Source: Polyporus tsugae
Lineage: Eukaryota; Basidiomycota; Agaricomycetes; Polyporales; Polyporaceae
DNA: 64,000 nucleotides
Direction: 5' to 3'
Assembly: GCA_024305745.1 (NCBI GenBank)
Contig: JAHRBS010000011.1
Coordinates: 896,001-960,000, forward strand
In this document: positions 47,078 to 57,579 of the stretch, one piece after another
How positions within the stretch are numbered: the first letter of the stretch is position 1
Layout: the number at the start of each line of letters is the position of its first letter
Notes under the pieces: generated by a model
The model's input: the letters and a program-made list of their open reading frames with translations, nothing else
Databases searched by the model: none
What the model was told of the DNA's origin: nothing
Made by a program: the position numbers and the translations under genes

Positions 47078-50000
47078 AAATCAGAAGTTCAAATGATATA
47101 TGACATGTCTCCGCGGCCAAAGTTTGAAATGTAACCCGGAATAAAAGTCAGTATAACATATCTTATGTTGGTTGCCATGTCGTCCCGCACGACATCAAAA
47201 TCAACAGCTGAACTGTTGGCCCGGAGGAAAGTACGTACAACAATAAAACTGTTGACTGGTAGAAAATTCGAAATGTAATGCAGGGACACATGGGAATCGA
47301 CATCTCAACTACTGTTCGCGGTGGTCTTCCAGACAATGTTTCAAAAGTTCTCCCACACAATACCGGATTCGGAATTCGAAACATTGACTCGGCTATAAAC
47401 CTAGATAACATTTGAGCTGCGGTCCGGGTTCCCGATCATCGGGAAATCGTCGGCCGCTCATCGGCCGCTCATCGTCTCACTCATCGGCTCGTCGGCCCAC
47501 TCATCGACGGAAGGCGTTCAATACACGCAAGTACAAAACGGGATCTAGCAAACGGCACGATTAACCACACTTCTTCAACCTGTCCGAACGCGAACACGTC
47601 GTCTCGCGGGAGTGGTCGCAACCGCGCTCCGTGACACTGGGCGCAGATGCTGTCAGCGACGCGTACGACAACCGAGCCCGATGCGAGACTCACCTGGCAA
47701 TACTCAGGCGAGGTTGCGCGTGCTCGCGCTCATCGAGTCCTTCGTCTCGACCAATGAGCCAGAACGGCGCACTGTCGACGACGCGGGAGCCGACCACTTC
47801 CTCGGCCTAAAAGCGAGTCAGTGACGGCGTAAATGGAGACTAGAGCACAGCACAACTCACTGCGAAGAAGGCGAGGACCGATGCGTCGAGTCGCGCCCGG
47901 CCTTCGTGCCTAGGAATGCCATGATAGGCTACAGTGTGTCAGTGGTTGAACAGGTGGGCACAAGGGAGCACATACTATGTATTTGGACATATTGAGGGCG
48001 ATGATATGAAGCATACTTGAGGTATTGGAGCTGGACTGAGGGGGCTGAGCTGGGGGGCTGAGCTGGAGTGGGGGGATGGTGGTGGTTGGAAGGGGAGAGG
48101 GAGAGGGAGAGGACCAGGAAAAACTTCTGACGGCACGGGAGAGTTGGGGCCAGGATTGAGGATGGTGATCGCGAGAGAGTAGGAGCTGTTGATTGATATG
48201 TTTCCCTATGTCCTTATGGGCAGGCTCTGAATACATCCTGGGCAGTCGAAGACAGAGGAGGGAGACCGGTTGTGCTGCAACGCGCCAGACCTTGTTCCAA
48301 CGCCTCGTATGTGTTTACCTGTCGTAGTCGTAAGCAATGTCAGTGAAATCCCGAACAGAGACCAACCAAGATACGTACCGTCCGGTCGCGTCACCGCCAT
48401 GCCTCGAAACGGCCAATCCGGCATTTTCAAGTCGGGAGCGAAGGCGTGATGAGCAACGAAGACGGATCGTGAACAGCTCGCGCATTATCTAGAACGAACC
48501 GTATGATGAGCTGCACGACCTGCTGCACGAGCTCGTCGACGGACAGCCGAAGGCCTGGCTAAAGCGCTCCAGACGGATCGACGAGAATCCACGAGTGCCT
48601 TGCTCGGAATCAGGCTTCAAGTCAGGTCGAGGATGTGCCAGGTCGCAATGTGGATGTCTACGCTGTGGCGTACCTGATGATGTATCTCGTCAGTAAATTG
48701 GACACACTGATGGAAAATAAAGAACGCACCGAATACCGCTCAAGACGATACAATTGTTCGTGTGGGGCTCAAGCAGCTCACGCGCGTACGACTCCCGCCG
48801 ATGCACACCCCAAAGCTGTGGTTGTTCGGTACCTGCAAGTTGATCGGCGGTGGCGAGGACATTGCGAGCGCGGATAGCGACAGCGTTGCGTAGATCGCGA
48901 TGTCCCTGGGCGCGGATTCAGCGTTGCTCCACTCCTCGAGCCGGCCGACCTTCAGGAATGCCCGTGTCGCCTCTCATAGTTGCTCTGCCTGGAGTACGAG
49001 AGGGCGGTTGCAGCGTCGACCTTGTCCTCCACCTCCCCGCGCTCGGCGGCGCGCCGTTCGCGTTCACGGAGCGGAGCGGGTCGAATTGAGCGGCTTGGAG
49101 GACGGAGGTAGTTCAGTCGAGCGGTTTCTCGACTTTGAAGCTATACGTGCCCGTGTCTGAGGAGCTCCGCCGATCTCGAGAACATGTTGAGAGGTCGTAC
49201 CGAACTCGACTTCCCACTGACCGGTAGAATGCAACCGAATTGCGGTCGGCAAGTTACAGCTGGTGTGCCGGCTGGTCCGACACTGAAGGACTGGGGAGTA
49301 GTGTAAGCGAAGGGGTAGCATTAAGGGCACTGTGTACATACCACCATGGGAGTACTGCTGCTCCAAGGACCACCGGAAAGCCCTCGCTGAGGGGCTGGTG
49401 CTCGAAGGAGGTTGTCCTAGGTCCAACACCGTAGGGCACCCGCATCTTCTGTCGGCACGTACGTCAAGCTACCTGATTAAGCTGAGGCAGGAGGGAGGGG
49501 GGTGGAGACAGGTGGAGCCTCGAATTTCAAGACAATGAATGTCTGAGGAGTTTCGCCGCCGGATGGAGGATAGAGAGACACATGTCGAGACCAAGAGGAA
49601 GGCTGAGGAATACGATGCGTTGGGTCGACACCACAACACATAAGGCATGCGGGGAACGAGAAATGAGAAATCGGAAAGTGCGTCAGGTCTACACCACGAC
49701 ACACTGAGGCTTGGGGAGGTTGGAGATGAGACAAAAGCAAAGTCGACGCCGCCTATGGCCGATTACAGAGGCTGTACCTCGTGGGAGTTTGTCAGGCCGA
49801 CCGGCGCTTGCCCACCGAACATCCAGACTCACCTCCCTTCTCTTGTTCTCCCACTCCTCTCCGTCGAGCTCCCCGACCTCCATCCTCCTCCCTCATACTG
49901 GATGCCGCGGTGTTGACCGCGGCATCCGAATCGTCTGGCTCGTTGTCCTCCTTCTATTCTTGGTCCTTACTATCTTCGGTCAGGCGCATCGCGAATAGGA

Positions 50001-50191
50001 GCTGCGCCCACGTCGTGCCTTGCCGGAAGGGGAATGTGATTTATTCACAGATATCAAAGGCGAGTCTCGAAGTAGCAAGTTTAGCAAACAAACAGTGACT
50101 TAAGTCAGCCTCCATGCCATTTCCATCCCACCTTCTCCTCACCACCACCACCACCACCACCACCACACGTGAAGCAGCCCCCACGACCTCA
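47078..50191. other. gene-poor stretch, possible decayed fragments
   Basis: No convincing gene. Some minus-strand pieces look protein-like (VVGSRVVDSAPFWLIGRDEG near 47750-47820; PDWPFRGMAVTRPDGT near 48380-48425), but I could not join or name them. Short repeats of the type GCTCATCGGCC occur near 47450-47500. A CAC trinucleotide run precedes the gene at 50192. Confidence 0.45.
50139..50166. repeat. (CAC)n trinucleotide run
   Basis: About nine CAC/ACC units immediately upstream of the hypothetical gene that starts at 50192. Confidence 0.9.
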
Positions 50192-50893
50192 ATGTCCATT
50201 ACGACAATTCCGGCTATGCTCAATGTGGAGCCGCACTACTTTGAGGCAAAGTTCAACAAGCCGTATGAACAGATCACGGCCGACGATATTATCGAGAAGG
50301 CCATGGAGTCCCTCATGGACTACCGCGCTGCAGTTGGAAGCGACCTTCTCGAGGTCGCCGGATGGTTATTTTTCACTCCGTTCCATACCGCAGGTGCGCA
50401 AAGTTGCAGGTGCTTGGACACTGCCATCCTCAACTCATGATTCGCAGGCGGAGGACGCATTTACCCTCACCTCGGCGTCCTTTAGTGCGCCCGTTCCGCC
50501 AGAGCTCCCCACCACCTACACCCGCTCGGCCTTCGACTGGTATCGAACAGCTAGTTCTCGCCTCCCCTCGGTTCCCGTAGATCGCGGCTCTTTGCTCGCG
50601 TCTAAAGCCCCTCGCCGGACGCTGTTAGAGTCCAATGGTACATCCTACTGGCTGGTATGTCAAATTAGTCCAACTGTCAGCCTCTGACCAAAACCTTCGT
50701 TCACAGTGCCAATTGAACCAATTGTTGCACTTCTACGAGGACGCTTGGTGAGTTGCGTGGGGTGTTTAATGATCCTTCATCTTCCAAGAGGAGGCATACG
50801 CAGGACGATGGGGGGAACGATGAGAGGGCGACCAAGAGGTCGAGGACAGGTGTCTTTCGCAGAACTTTTCGGCTGTTGGGGTCTAGCGCTTAG
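50192..50893 (+). CDS. hypothetical spliced protein, 188 aa
   Basis: Four exons fit exactly: 50192-50353, 50394-50654, 50708-50748 and 50791-50893. The product begins MSITTIPAMLNVEPHYFEAK, continues YEQITADDIIEKAMESLMDY and SAFDWYRTASSRLPSVPVD, and ends in a basic tail ERATKRSRTGVFRRTFRLL. No family is recognised. The first donor is GTCGCC and the last acceptor GAG, both weak, so the model is moderate. The basic tail could be a nuclear signal; that is inference. Confidence 0.4.
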
Positions 50894-51275
50894 GTGTCGT
50901 CGTCGTCATTGTCATTTTATCTAGTTTGTAGTGTATTCGTACTCGTATGTGAATATGATGGATTGTATTTGTCCAGTCAAGATGTGAGTGAGTGTCAATT
51001 GACCATACACTAGTGCCCGCCAATCAACAATGTTGCAACCTTGCTCCGAATCAGGCGCACGATGTACGTGCATGGGGAAGATTAGCGGTTGATTTCTGTA
51101 CACAGGATCAAATTCTCTAGGAGTACAAATTCATCGGAATACAGATTCGAATTCGTAGGAGTGCAGTACATGCGACGAGTTCATTACAAATGCAGTTCGG
51201 AATGTCCATCAATAACCTAAAAAAGACTGTTAATGCTATTTGTAAGTATGCGAACATATAAGTAACCAATCTTGT
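50894..51275. other. AT-rich intergenic, no gene seen
   Basis: No open frame with coding character. It separates the plus-strand hypothetical gene from the convergent minus-strand gene. Confidence 0.5.
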
Positions 51276-51881
51276 TCACGTCGAGATGCCGCCTAGGAAT
51301 GCTTTTGCAGCCGCCATGCTATTCTTCGTGAACAACTGAGTCCGTTTGTCCCGGTTCCTGAGAACGCTGCGCCACTGGGAGCCGGTCTTCGGCTGGGAAG
51401 TCCCCGAGTGGTACTGTGCCCGGAGAGCACAATACCAGTCCTCCGCAACAGGAGACCACCACCCACAGTCAAGAGCTGACCCCTCGAAGTGACCGAAATC
51501 CGGCCACCACATTGGTAATCCCGCACCCGCGGCATTGTTCAGTTGTGTCGGCTCCCGGATGTATGTCCCGACAATGATACGAACCTCATCTATAGTGAGC
51601 TGGTCATCCACAAAGATGTCATCGGCGCTGTCACGAAGAGTGAAGCCAATCCCGTGAGCGTAAGCGAGGTCGCCCGGGCCATCTAGAACAAGGTCTGGCA
51701 CCAAGCTCTCGATCGTCAATCGCCAAAGGATCCCACCAGCCAACAACGAGGCGCGTCCAATGCGGAGATTAGCTCGCAAGAAGTGATCACGAACTTCTTC
51801 ATATGCAAAGAAGTCCAGCGCTTTGAACTTGTAATTTGTAGGACGCATCATGAGCCGATGATAGACGTTGGAGTCGGCCAT
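51276..51881 (-). CDS. hypothetical protein or 3' exon of the upstream gene
   Basis: A 201-codon open frame: MADSNVYHRLMMRPTNYKF, FFAYEEVRDHFLRANLRIGR, FTLRDSADDIFVDDQLTIDE and LPMWWPDFGHFEGSALDCGW. Its ATG lies only 8 bases beyond the stop of the minus-strand frame ending at 51890. A splice from a weak GTTTCG donor just upstream to the AG before GACTGACTCGG would fuse the two in frame, so they may be one gene. No family is recognised. Confidence 0.45.
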   Translation of the reverse strand: MADSNVYHRLMMRPTNYKFKALDFFAYEEVRDHFLRANLRIGRASLLAGGILWRLTIESLVPDLVLDGPGDLAYAHGIGFTLRDSADDIFVDDQLTIDEVRIIVGTYIREPTQLNNAAGAGLPMWWPDFGHFEGSALDCGWWSPVAEDWYCALRAQYHSGTSQPKTGSQWRSVLRNRDKRTQLFTKNSMAAAKAFLGGIST

Positions 51882-51889
51882 TGTCCGAG

Positions 51890-53479
51890 TCAGTCCTTAT
51901 TTGACCAGACTGGTGACTCTCGGTGAGTAAACAAGCGTTCGAAACTGTATACCTGAGGATCTGTTAGTAATCGCATGGCAATTATGTGCATGCAGCTCGT
52001 ACCGAAGGTCACCATCCATCTGGAAACTTCATCAACTGACCGAGCACTCAGGGCAGCTTCCAGAGCCGTCAAAGGGTTGTCGATGGCAATGAACCACGTC
52101 CGCTTGTACCTTGAATTACGTCTGTCATCCAAACCCCACAACCGGACATGTTGGTAAGCATCATCCATAGTGAAGACCCGGAGGTTGGACATCCGCAGGA
52201 GTTCCAGAAGTTTGAGAGGTGTTTTTGGTTCCAAAAGCCACCAGTCCGCGGGAGGAGTCATATCGTGGACGATACAAGAGACCCATTGTGCGAAAGCTGT
52301 GGCCTTCTTGTCGTTGTCGAGAATGCTCCTGATCTCCGATGTCACAACAAAACCGATGGCCTTGCATGCATCGTCCAAGGTCAAGTGTTTGGCAGCCGGT
52401 AAGTCTGATGTTCCCCACCGGAACAGATGACGAGACATGATCACACCATTGAGCGTAGGGAATCTCGGGTGCCATTCTCTCTCCTCCAAGGCCATGATTT
52501 GGCCATCCTCCAGGTTGGTGGGTGTGGCGCTGTTCGTTGCGGTAGTCGTCGCAGCGGGCGTCCGTGCGGTAGTCGTAGCGCTAGCAATGGTCGTTGAGGC
52601 AACCGGAGTCGAGGTCATCAACGTGGGGGTCATGGCTTCTACTCCTCCAACCTGCAATACCTCCCCGTGCATTGGCATCTCAAAGGTTTCATTGTCAGAG
52701 AACTGAGCGTCAGGGGGAGGGGGAGGGGCAAGTTGGTAGTCCCCTTCGTGGAAGAACGGGTCGGAGGGACGACGATCCATATCTTTGTGCGCACCAGCCA
52801 GGAGCCTGTTGTATTCGTCCTCGACGGAGGGTTGAGCGTTCGCATAGTCCAAAAAATACGCAACATCCCACTCTCTAGTGACGGGGTCGTAACGCTTGCA
52901 CGTGAAGTCGTACCCGGACCAGATGTTCTCGCAATCCTTACGGGTAATTCTTTCCCGCTTCCACCGCATGCCCTCGTAGTCAAAGTCCCATTCGAACAGT
53001 TCATCTCCTCCCTTCTGTGAGATTTGATAGTTGGCCGCATGTTTCTCTCGAGACAAACGAGCCACTCTCTGTTCTTCAGTCTCAACATCGCGAATATACG
53101 CAGTGCGGTACACCGCGCGAGTAGCGAAGAACTGGTCAGGAGTATTAGTCGGTAAGAACCGTGGCGGCTGCCGCGCCACGCCGGAGGAGCTGGTGGTGGC
53201 AGAAGTCGAGGGAGCATTGATGGAGCGGCCTGACGGGTCCGACAATTGTCCCGACGATAGGGACAAATTAGTCGGTAAGAACTGTGGTGGGCGTCCCACC
53301 GCGCCAGAGGAGCTGGTGGTGACAGAAGTCGAGGGAGCATCGATGGAGTGGCCTGACGGGCCCGACAATTGTCCCGACGATAGGGACAAATTGGTTGACA
53401 TGTGTTGCGCGGCGGAAACATCAAGCGCGGAAGGCTGAAGCTTCTCAAACCCAGGAGGGGCTCGGATCAGGGAGCGCAT
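51890..53479 (-). CDS. hypothetical protein with a two-copy 43-residue repeat
   Basis: From Met 53479 (an upstream in-frame Met at 53641 falls inside a hairpin repeat and is unlikely) the frame encodes about 529 residues. Near the N-terminus TNLSLSSGQLSGPSGHSIDA and its near copy TNLSLSSGQLSDPSGRSINA mark a 129-bp tandem duplication. A proline/threonine-rich linker (ATTTARTPAATTTATNSATP) precedes a folded part: WHPRFPTLNGVIMSRHLFRW, LTLDDACKAIGFVV, DWWLLEPKTPLKLLELLRMS and TWFIAIDNPLTALEAALSAR. I do not recognise the family. It is transcribed away from the PLE and the ParB-like gene. Confidence 0.5.
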   Translation of the reverse strand: MRSLIRAPPGFEKLQPSALDVSAAQHMSTNLSLSSGQLSGPSGHSIDAPSTSVTTSSSGAVGRPPQFLPTNLSLSSGQLSDPSGRSINAPSTSATTSSSGVARQPPRFLPTNTPDQFFATRAVYRTAYIRDVETEEQRVARLSREKHAANYQISQKGGDELFEWDFDYEGMRWKRERITRKDCENIWSGYDFTCKRYDPVTREWDVAYFLDYANAQPSVEDEYNRLLAGAHKDMDRRPSDPFFHEGDYQLAPPPPPDAQFSDNETFEMPMHGEVLQVGGVEAMTPTLMTSTPVASTTIASATTTARTPAATTTATNSATPTNLEDGQIMALEEREWHPRFPTLNGVIMSRHLFRWGTSDLPAAKHLTLDDACKAIGFVVTSEIRSILDNDKKATAFAQWVSCIVHDMTPPADWWLLEPKTPLKLLELLRMSNLRVFTMDDAYQHVRLWGLDDRRNSRYKRTWFIAIDNPLTALEAALSARSVDEVSRWMVTFGTSCMHIIAMRLLTDPQVYSFERLFTHRESPVWSNKD

Positions 53480-53547
53480 CAGGCCCCAGAAAATGAATAC
53501 GGGTACTTGAGCAGTGATGAGGACGGGGAGGTAGGTCACCCAGGGAC

Positions 53548-53789
53548 ATTTAAAGGGTGCAAAGTTGGGGGGGATTATGGTTAGACCTAGGTTATGGCCA
53601 CATGAATCCCGAAAACCTGCGAGAATGCAGGGCGACTGCAACCTCGCAGCGTTTACACAAGTGCATCAAGCGGGTGACTGCGAGATTGCAGGAGAACTGC
53701 GTTCTCGCAAGGAATGCACATAAGGTGCGAGGTAGCAGGGCAACTGCGTTCTCGCACCAATGCGTGAGATCAACTGCGAGAAAGCAGGG
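53548..53789. repeat. 242-bp flanking repeat X, left copy
   Basis: Nearly identical to 59034-59275, in the same orientation. It contains three complete 31-nt hairpin units (starting 53618, 53679 and 53726) and half of a fourth (53775-53789) that is cut off by TTAGGGTTAGGG. The two copies bracket the Penelope-like element. Confidence 0.9.
53618..53789. repeat. 31-nt palindromic hairpin repeats, array 1
   Basis: Units at 53618-53648, 53679-53709 and 53726-53756 share the plan TGCGAG, 3 nt, GCAG, 5 nt, CTGC, 3 nt, CTCGCA. The outer six and inner four bases are self-complementary. A half unit (53775-53789) ends at the telomeric repeat. Confidence 0.9.
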
Positions 53790-53802
53790 TTAGGGTTAGG
53801 GA
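53787..53802. repeat. TTAGGG telomeric repeats at the element junction
   Basis: Two TTAGGG units (three GGG blocks) join the broken hairpin unit to the first terminal repeat of the Penelope-like element. In the element's own (minus) orientation these are CCCTAA repeats at its 3' end. Confidence 0.9.
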
Positions 53803-53938
53803 GGAGCGCAAACGCGAGCGAAGCGAGCGTGAGCACGACTAGGGACGAAACAGTCAACAGGCGGTAGGGATCTTCCTACCGCAGCCTGTTTCGCCTTATA
53901 AGCGGCTCATCAGGACTGTCTTAGTAATACGCAGGGTG
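53793..53938. repeat. PLE terminal repeat (pLTR), downstream copy
   Basis: 146 bp, differing from 58886-59031 by only a few substitutions (AAACGCGAG/GAACACGAG, GAGCACG/GAGCGCG, TACCGCAG/TACCACAG). It contains a hammerhead ribozyme on the minus strand. Confidence 0.9.
53849..53920 (-). ncRNA. hammerhead ribozyme, copy 1
   Basis: Read on the minus strand: GACAGTC, core CTGATGA, stem II GCC-GCTTATAA-GGC, core GAAA, stem III CAGGCTGCGGTAGG, loop AAGATC, CCTACCGCCTG, then TT as the U-H cleavage pair, and GACTGTT. Stem I (GACAGTC with GACTGTT) forms seven pairs including one G-U. Stem III pairs on both sides of a small CTG bulge. All conserved core nucleotides are present; the expected cut is after the second T. 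Open stem I makes it type I. It lies on the sense strand of the retroelement and would cut its transcript at the terminal repeat. Confidence 0.85.
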
Positions 53939-54259
53939 CTATAATAAGCCGATTGTGCAATAGCACGTCAGAGGCTGACAAAGGCCGATCGGACTTAATG
54001 ATTTAATTGTGATGACGATGACGGGCCATGCGTCAGCACGGCCTAGTAAGAGTGCGACTTAGTCGCACTCTGACTGTTGACTGCTTAGTCCTAGTCACGT
54101 TATTACTCATGTGACTTGCGCGCGTACGCGTTCATCACCTGACTAGTCACCTGATAAGCAGGCGCGTGCTCGGCGTAAGCCGAGCGCTAACATCATGTGA
54201 CCCGAAGACAAACACAAGCGCTGAACACGCACCTGATCGGTCACGTGGGTTTAGTCATG

Positions 54260-54420
54260 TGACCGCTAACGATTACTTTGCATTAGGGTTTGGTTACGGT
54301 TAGGGTTTGGGTTCGGTTAGGATTAGGATTAGGATTTAGGGTTAGCTAACAGTCAACGTCAGCGTATAGACTACGATTAAGTAGTAATTTAAACATACGG
54401 TTAGGGTTTGGGTTAGACCG
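54260..54420. repeat. degenerate telomere-like repeats
   Basis: Runs such as TTAGGGTTTGG, GTTAGGATTAGGATTAGG and GGTTAGGGTTTGGGTTAG lie in the non-coding part of the retroelement downstream of its reverse transcriptase. Confidence 0.8.
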
Positions 54421-55240
54421 CGAAACCGGCGCTGTGAGAGGCGCCGTATGTTAAATCCACAATTAAGTGAATAGCTGCTATAGAGCAAGTTATAAGTAGA
54501 GGTTAGGTCGCGTTAACGCGATGCTTAAAGGTGACTATAGGCAACACGAGCTACTGCTTTAAGTCAGTTTACAAGGTCATTCGGCCGCCCACTAAAGGGT
54601 TCGCCAGCGCCAACACCCATTAACGTGGGGTCTAGTCTTTCTAAGTAAAACACGCCCACTTCGGCGTGCTTCGCACGTAGTTGCACCGACGGCTTATATC
54701 ACGGGCAAAGAAGCCCGGCCACGTTGTAGCCCGGTCCAGTACAGTTCGGCCGCGAATGGCGCAACCGCTGTCCGCACACCTCCGACCGCGAAGGCCAGTC
54801 TACCGGGTTTATCAGAGTTCTTGCCGTACGTGAAGGCGGGGTTTGAACTACGTCGTATGCACGTCAGCCGTGAACGGATCACAGTGACAATACGGACACG
54901 CGCGACGCTCCCACCTCGAGAGGTAGTTTCCGTAGGAATTTGTCAATAAGCTTAATCCAACACGTTACTTGACGTGCGGCCAGACCGACCGGGTTTGGTC
55001 GAACGACGCATTGTCGTACTTAATGATTTCGTCCCTTGGCCACAGGTGTCTAACACTTCTGCAGGGTACAAGTATCGGGTGCCAGGCCCGATATGCGTTG
55101 TCTCTCGTCGTCGGCTTCTACCGATTGACTTGGATTCGAGTTTTCAGTGAATGGTTAACGGCGTGAACACGCCTCCCATTCTCGTAGTATCCGCTCGGTT
55201 TTTGTTAATTACCGAGTCCGGATCCGTACATTTCCATTCG

Positions 55241-57577
55241 TTAACCAAAATGGCCTCTACTTAGACCAGGTGAGGAACGACCAGGCGATCTACGATGAAC
55301 GTAAATTATATCCTCGTCCGAGTCGTCAGCTGCCGCATTACCGGCAGGTGGCGGACGAGGGTTACTAGTCGCTGTAGAATGCGATGCCCGAGGAGTTTCC
55401 TCCACGTCTAGGTCTCTTTCTGAGAGCACCGCCTCATCTAACTTTGAAAACACTTCCTTTTTCCAAAGACTTGTAAAGTCGAACATATTTCGCGTGCGTT
55501 TCCGCGACACGATCATTCGTTTGTCGGTTAGTCCGATTTTACGGACGTCGGGGATCCAGATGGACCCCTCTGGCCACGTTGCGACTTCCGTTAAGAATTC
55601 ACCGCGTATGTCAGTTATGCCGCTTTTGAGGGCGGCATCGGACAGCCGTGGCCACTCGGCAAGGTTTACGCCTTGCACGGGGTGGCCCCGATCGCACATT
55701 TCGTGCCAATCTTTCCAGTAACCGAGGATAGTGTTTCCTAACTCTGTAGCATTGAATCAATTCCAGGCCGAGTTGTACTCTGTTTTCAGGACCAAAACAT
55801 TTCCGTCTTCCTTTGCGTCGTTCTCAACGAGACACTTTTCCCACCGTTCGGTAAGATGTTTCCTGACCCAATTTCCAACTAAGTCTTGCGGGTAACCACG
55901 CTTGACGTACAAGGATACCAATTCTCGTACGGACTCCAAGTAGACTGCGAAGGTACTACTGAGCGTTGCTAGCCGTGACATCTCACCGATAAAAGTACCG
56001 CGTTTAACATCCTGGGGATGATGAGATATCCAAGGGATTCGTTCTAAGTGATTCTTCTGCTTGCGATACGGTCGCCATTCTACTTTCGTGCCAAATTCAT
56101 TAAAGTAGAATGTCGCGTCTAAAAAGTTACACCGCAAAGGGGAAGATTCCCAGAGGATTTGACATCCATTAAATCTAACGTTTGTTTCGAGAAGAGATTC
56201 GGCAGCATTTCTACTGTTATGCCGAACGATCGCGAAGCAATCATCAATGTATTGACCGTAAAAGGCTACTCTTTCATTGTCGATGATACCAGCCGTCTTT
56301 TCGAAGTGGCAACCGTAAAGGTTTGCCAAATCGGGAGAATCCGCGACACCCATTGCTAAGCATCGCTTTTGACGGTACAAATTGTTTTGGTACCTAGTTA
56401 TCAAATCTGTGTTTCCCACTATTAAACACCGCCGGAAGACATCCATACGTCGACGTATATCAGCGCCGATACTGCCTCGGTATGGACCGTCCAGTTCTTC
56501 CGTCCAACCGCTTTCGATCATTTGATCCCCGAACGTAAAGTCAAGCCATGCCTGGTTAACGATATCGAGACATTCTTTCAGTGGAATGTTCGGGTAGAAA
56601 GCGACGACATCGCCGGTGACAAAGTACCACCGTTCGCCGTGCGGGAGTTGTGGGAGTTTAAGCTTACTTATTTTTATCGCCAAGTCCTTAGATCCGTGAA
56701 TAACGGTTGGCGCAGCCGCAATAAGCGGCTTAAGTTGCTTAGAGATGAATTTTGCTGCAGGGCCGAAGACGACGGAGTGACACGGTATAATAGGCCTGAA
56801 GCCTGCCGGGTTCTTATGAATTTTGGGAATCCCGTAAAATTCAGGGTAAAGGTATCGACCACCGTCGGTCTGTATCATGGACGTTAAGAAACTATCTATC
56901 TTAAGCTGAGCCCATTCCGGTATGTTTTCCACGATTTTTGCAATCAACCGGATTTCATCTCGTTTTACGTTAAATATCGAATTTGCCATTATTTCGTGTA
57001 GTGGTTGGTAGTCCGCTTCATTACTTAATAGCTTTAACGTTTCCTTATGGAGCCAGGTTCGCTCGGACACCGCGAGTCCCAGGTTCTTATCTGTTAGAGT
57101 GACTACATAGTTTCGCTCATATAAGAACACTTTAATTTCTTTAGGTGACGGGGAGAGCGTATTATGTGGTCCCCGCGTGCCCTCGTCCGACGGGATTTTA
57201 GCGATCGTATTAGTAACGAAGCGCTTCCCACGTCTAAGACCGATTTCAAGCCATAGCGGTAAAGTCGGTGGTTGTTTACGTTTGTGTTCACGAACCACGT
57301 CATAATCTGGATCATAAGGTTGATCTATTCCCTCCTTAAACGCAAAGAATAAACGCCATCGCACGCGGCGTTCAAAGTCGTTCCAAGCACGCATTAATAA
57401 GTTAGCGTTGCGCGAAGAGAAATACATATATTTAAGTCCGACCGATAACGAATATGCGATACGTTCTGGTACTACAACACCGGGCGACGTATGTATGTAA
57501 GCAGCGAACTGGGAGGCCTCGATAACACCGATCGGGGCATTCGCTATAACGAAATTAATTGCCTGTTGTGATGACAT
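55241..57577 (-). CDS. Penelope-like reverse transcriptase, one internal stop
   Basis: Starting at ATG 57577, two bases after the ORF1 stop, the frame reads MSSQQAINFVIANAPIGVIE. Core motifs: YGIPKIHKNPAGFRPIIPCH, catalytic Asp in VTGDVVAFYPNIPL, AMGVADSPDLANLYGCHFEK, and the YxDD box GQYIDDCFAIV. After it, CQILWESSPLRCNFLDATFY is typical of the PLE RT. A TGA at 55757-55759 interrupts the frame at residue 607, but the same frame continues open for 172 codons (NTILGYWKDWHEMCDRG, VQGVNLAEWPRLSDAALKSG, ending in a Pro/Asp-rich tail). The stop therefore looks like a single mutation in an otherwise intact ~778-residue protein. No GIY-YIG motif is visible in the tail. Confidence 0.85.
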
Positions 57578-57579
57578 AG

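Noticed and set aside
54694..55166. Short open frames in the non-coding part of the retroelement
   Set aside because: 60-70 codons, no motif, and located between the reverse transcriptase and the terminal repeat where no gene is expected.
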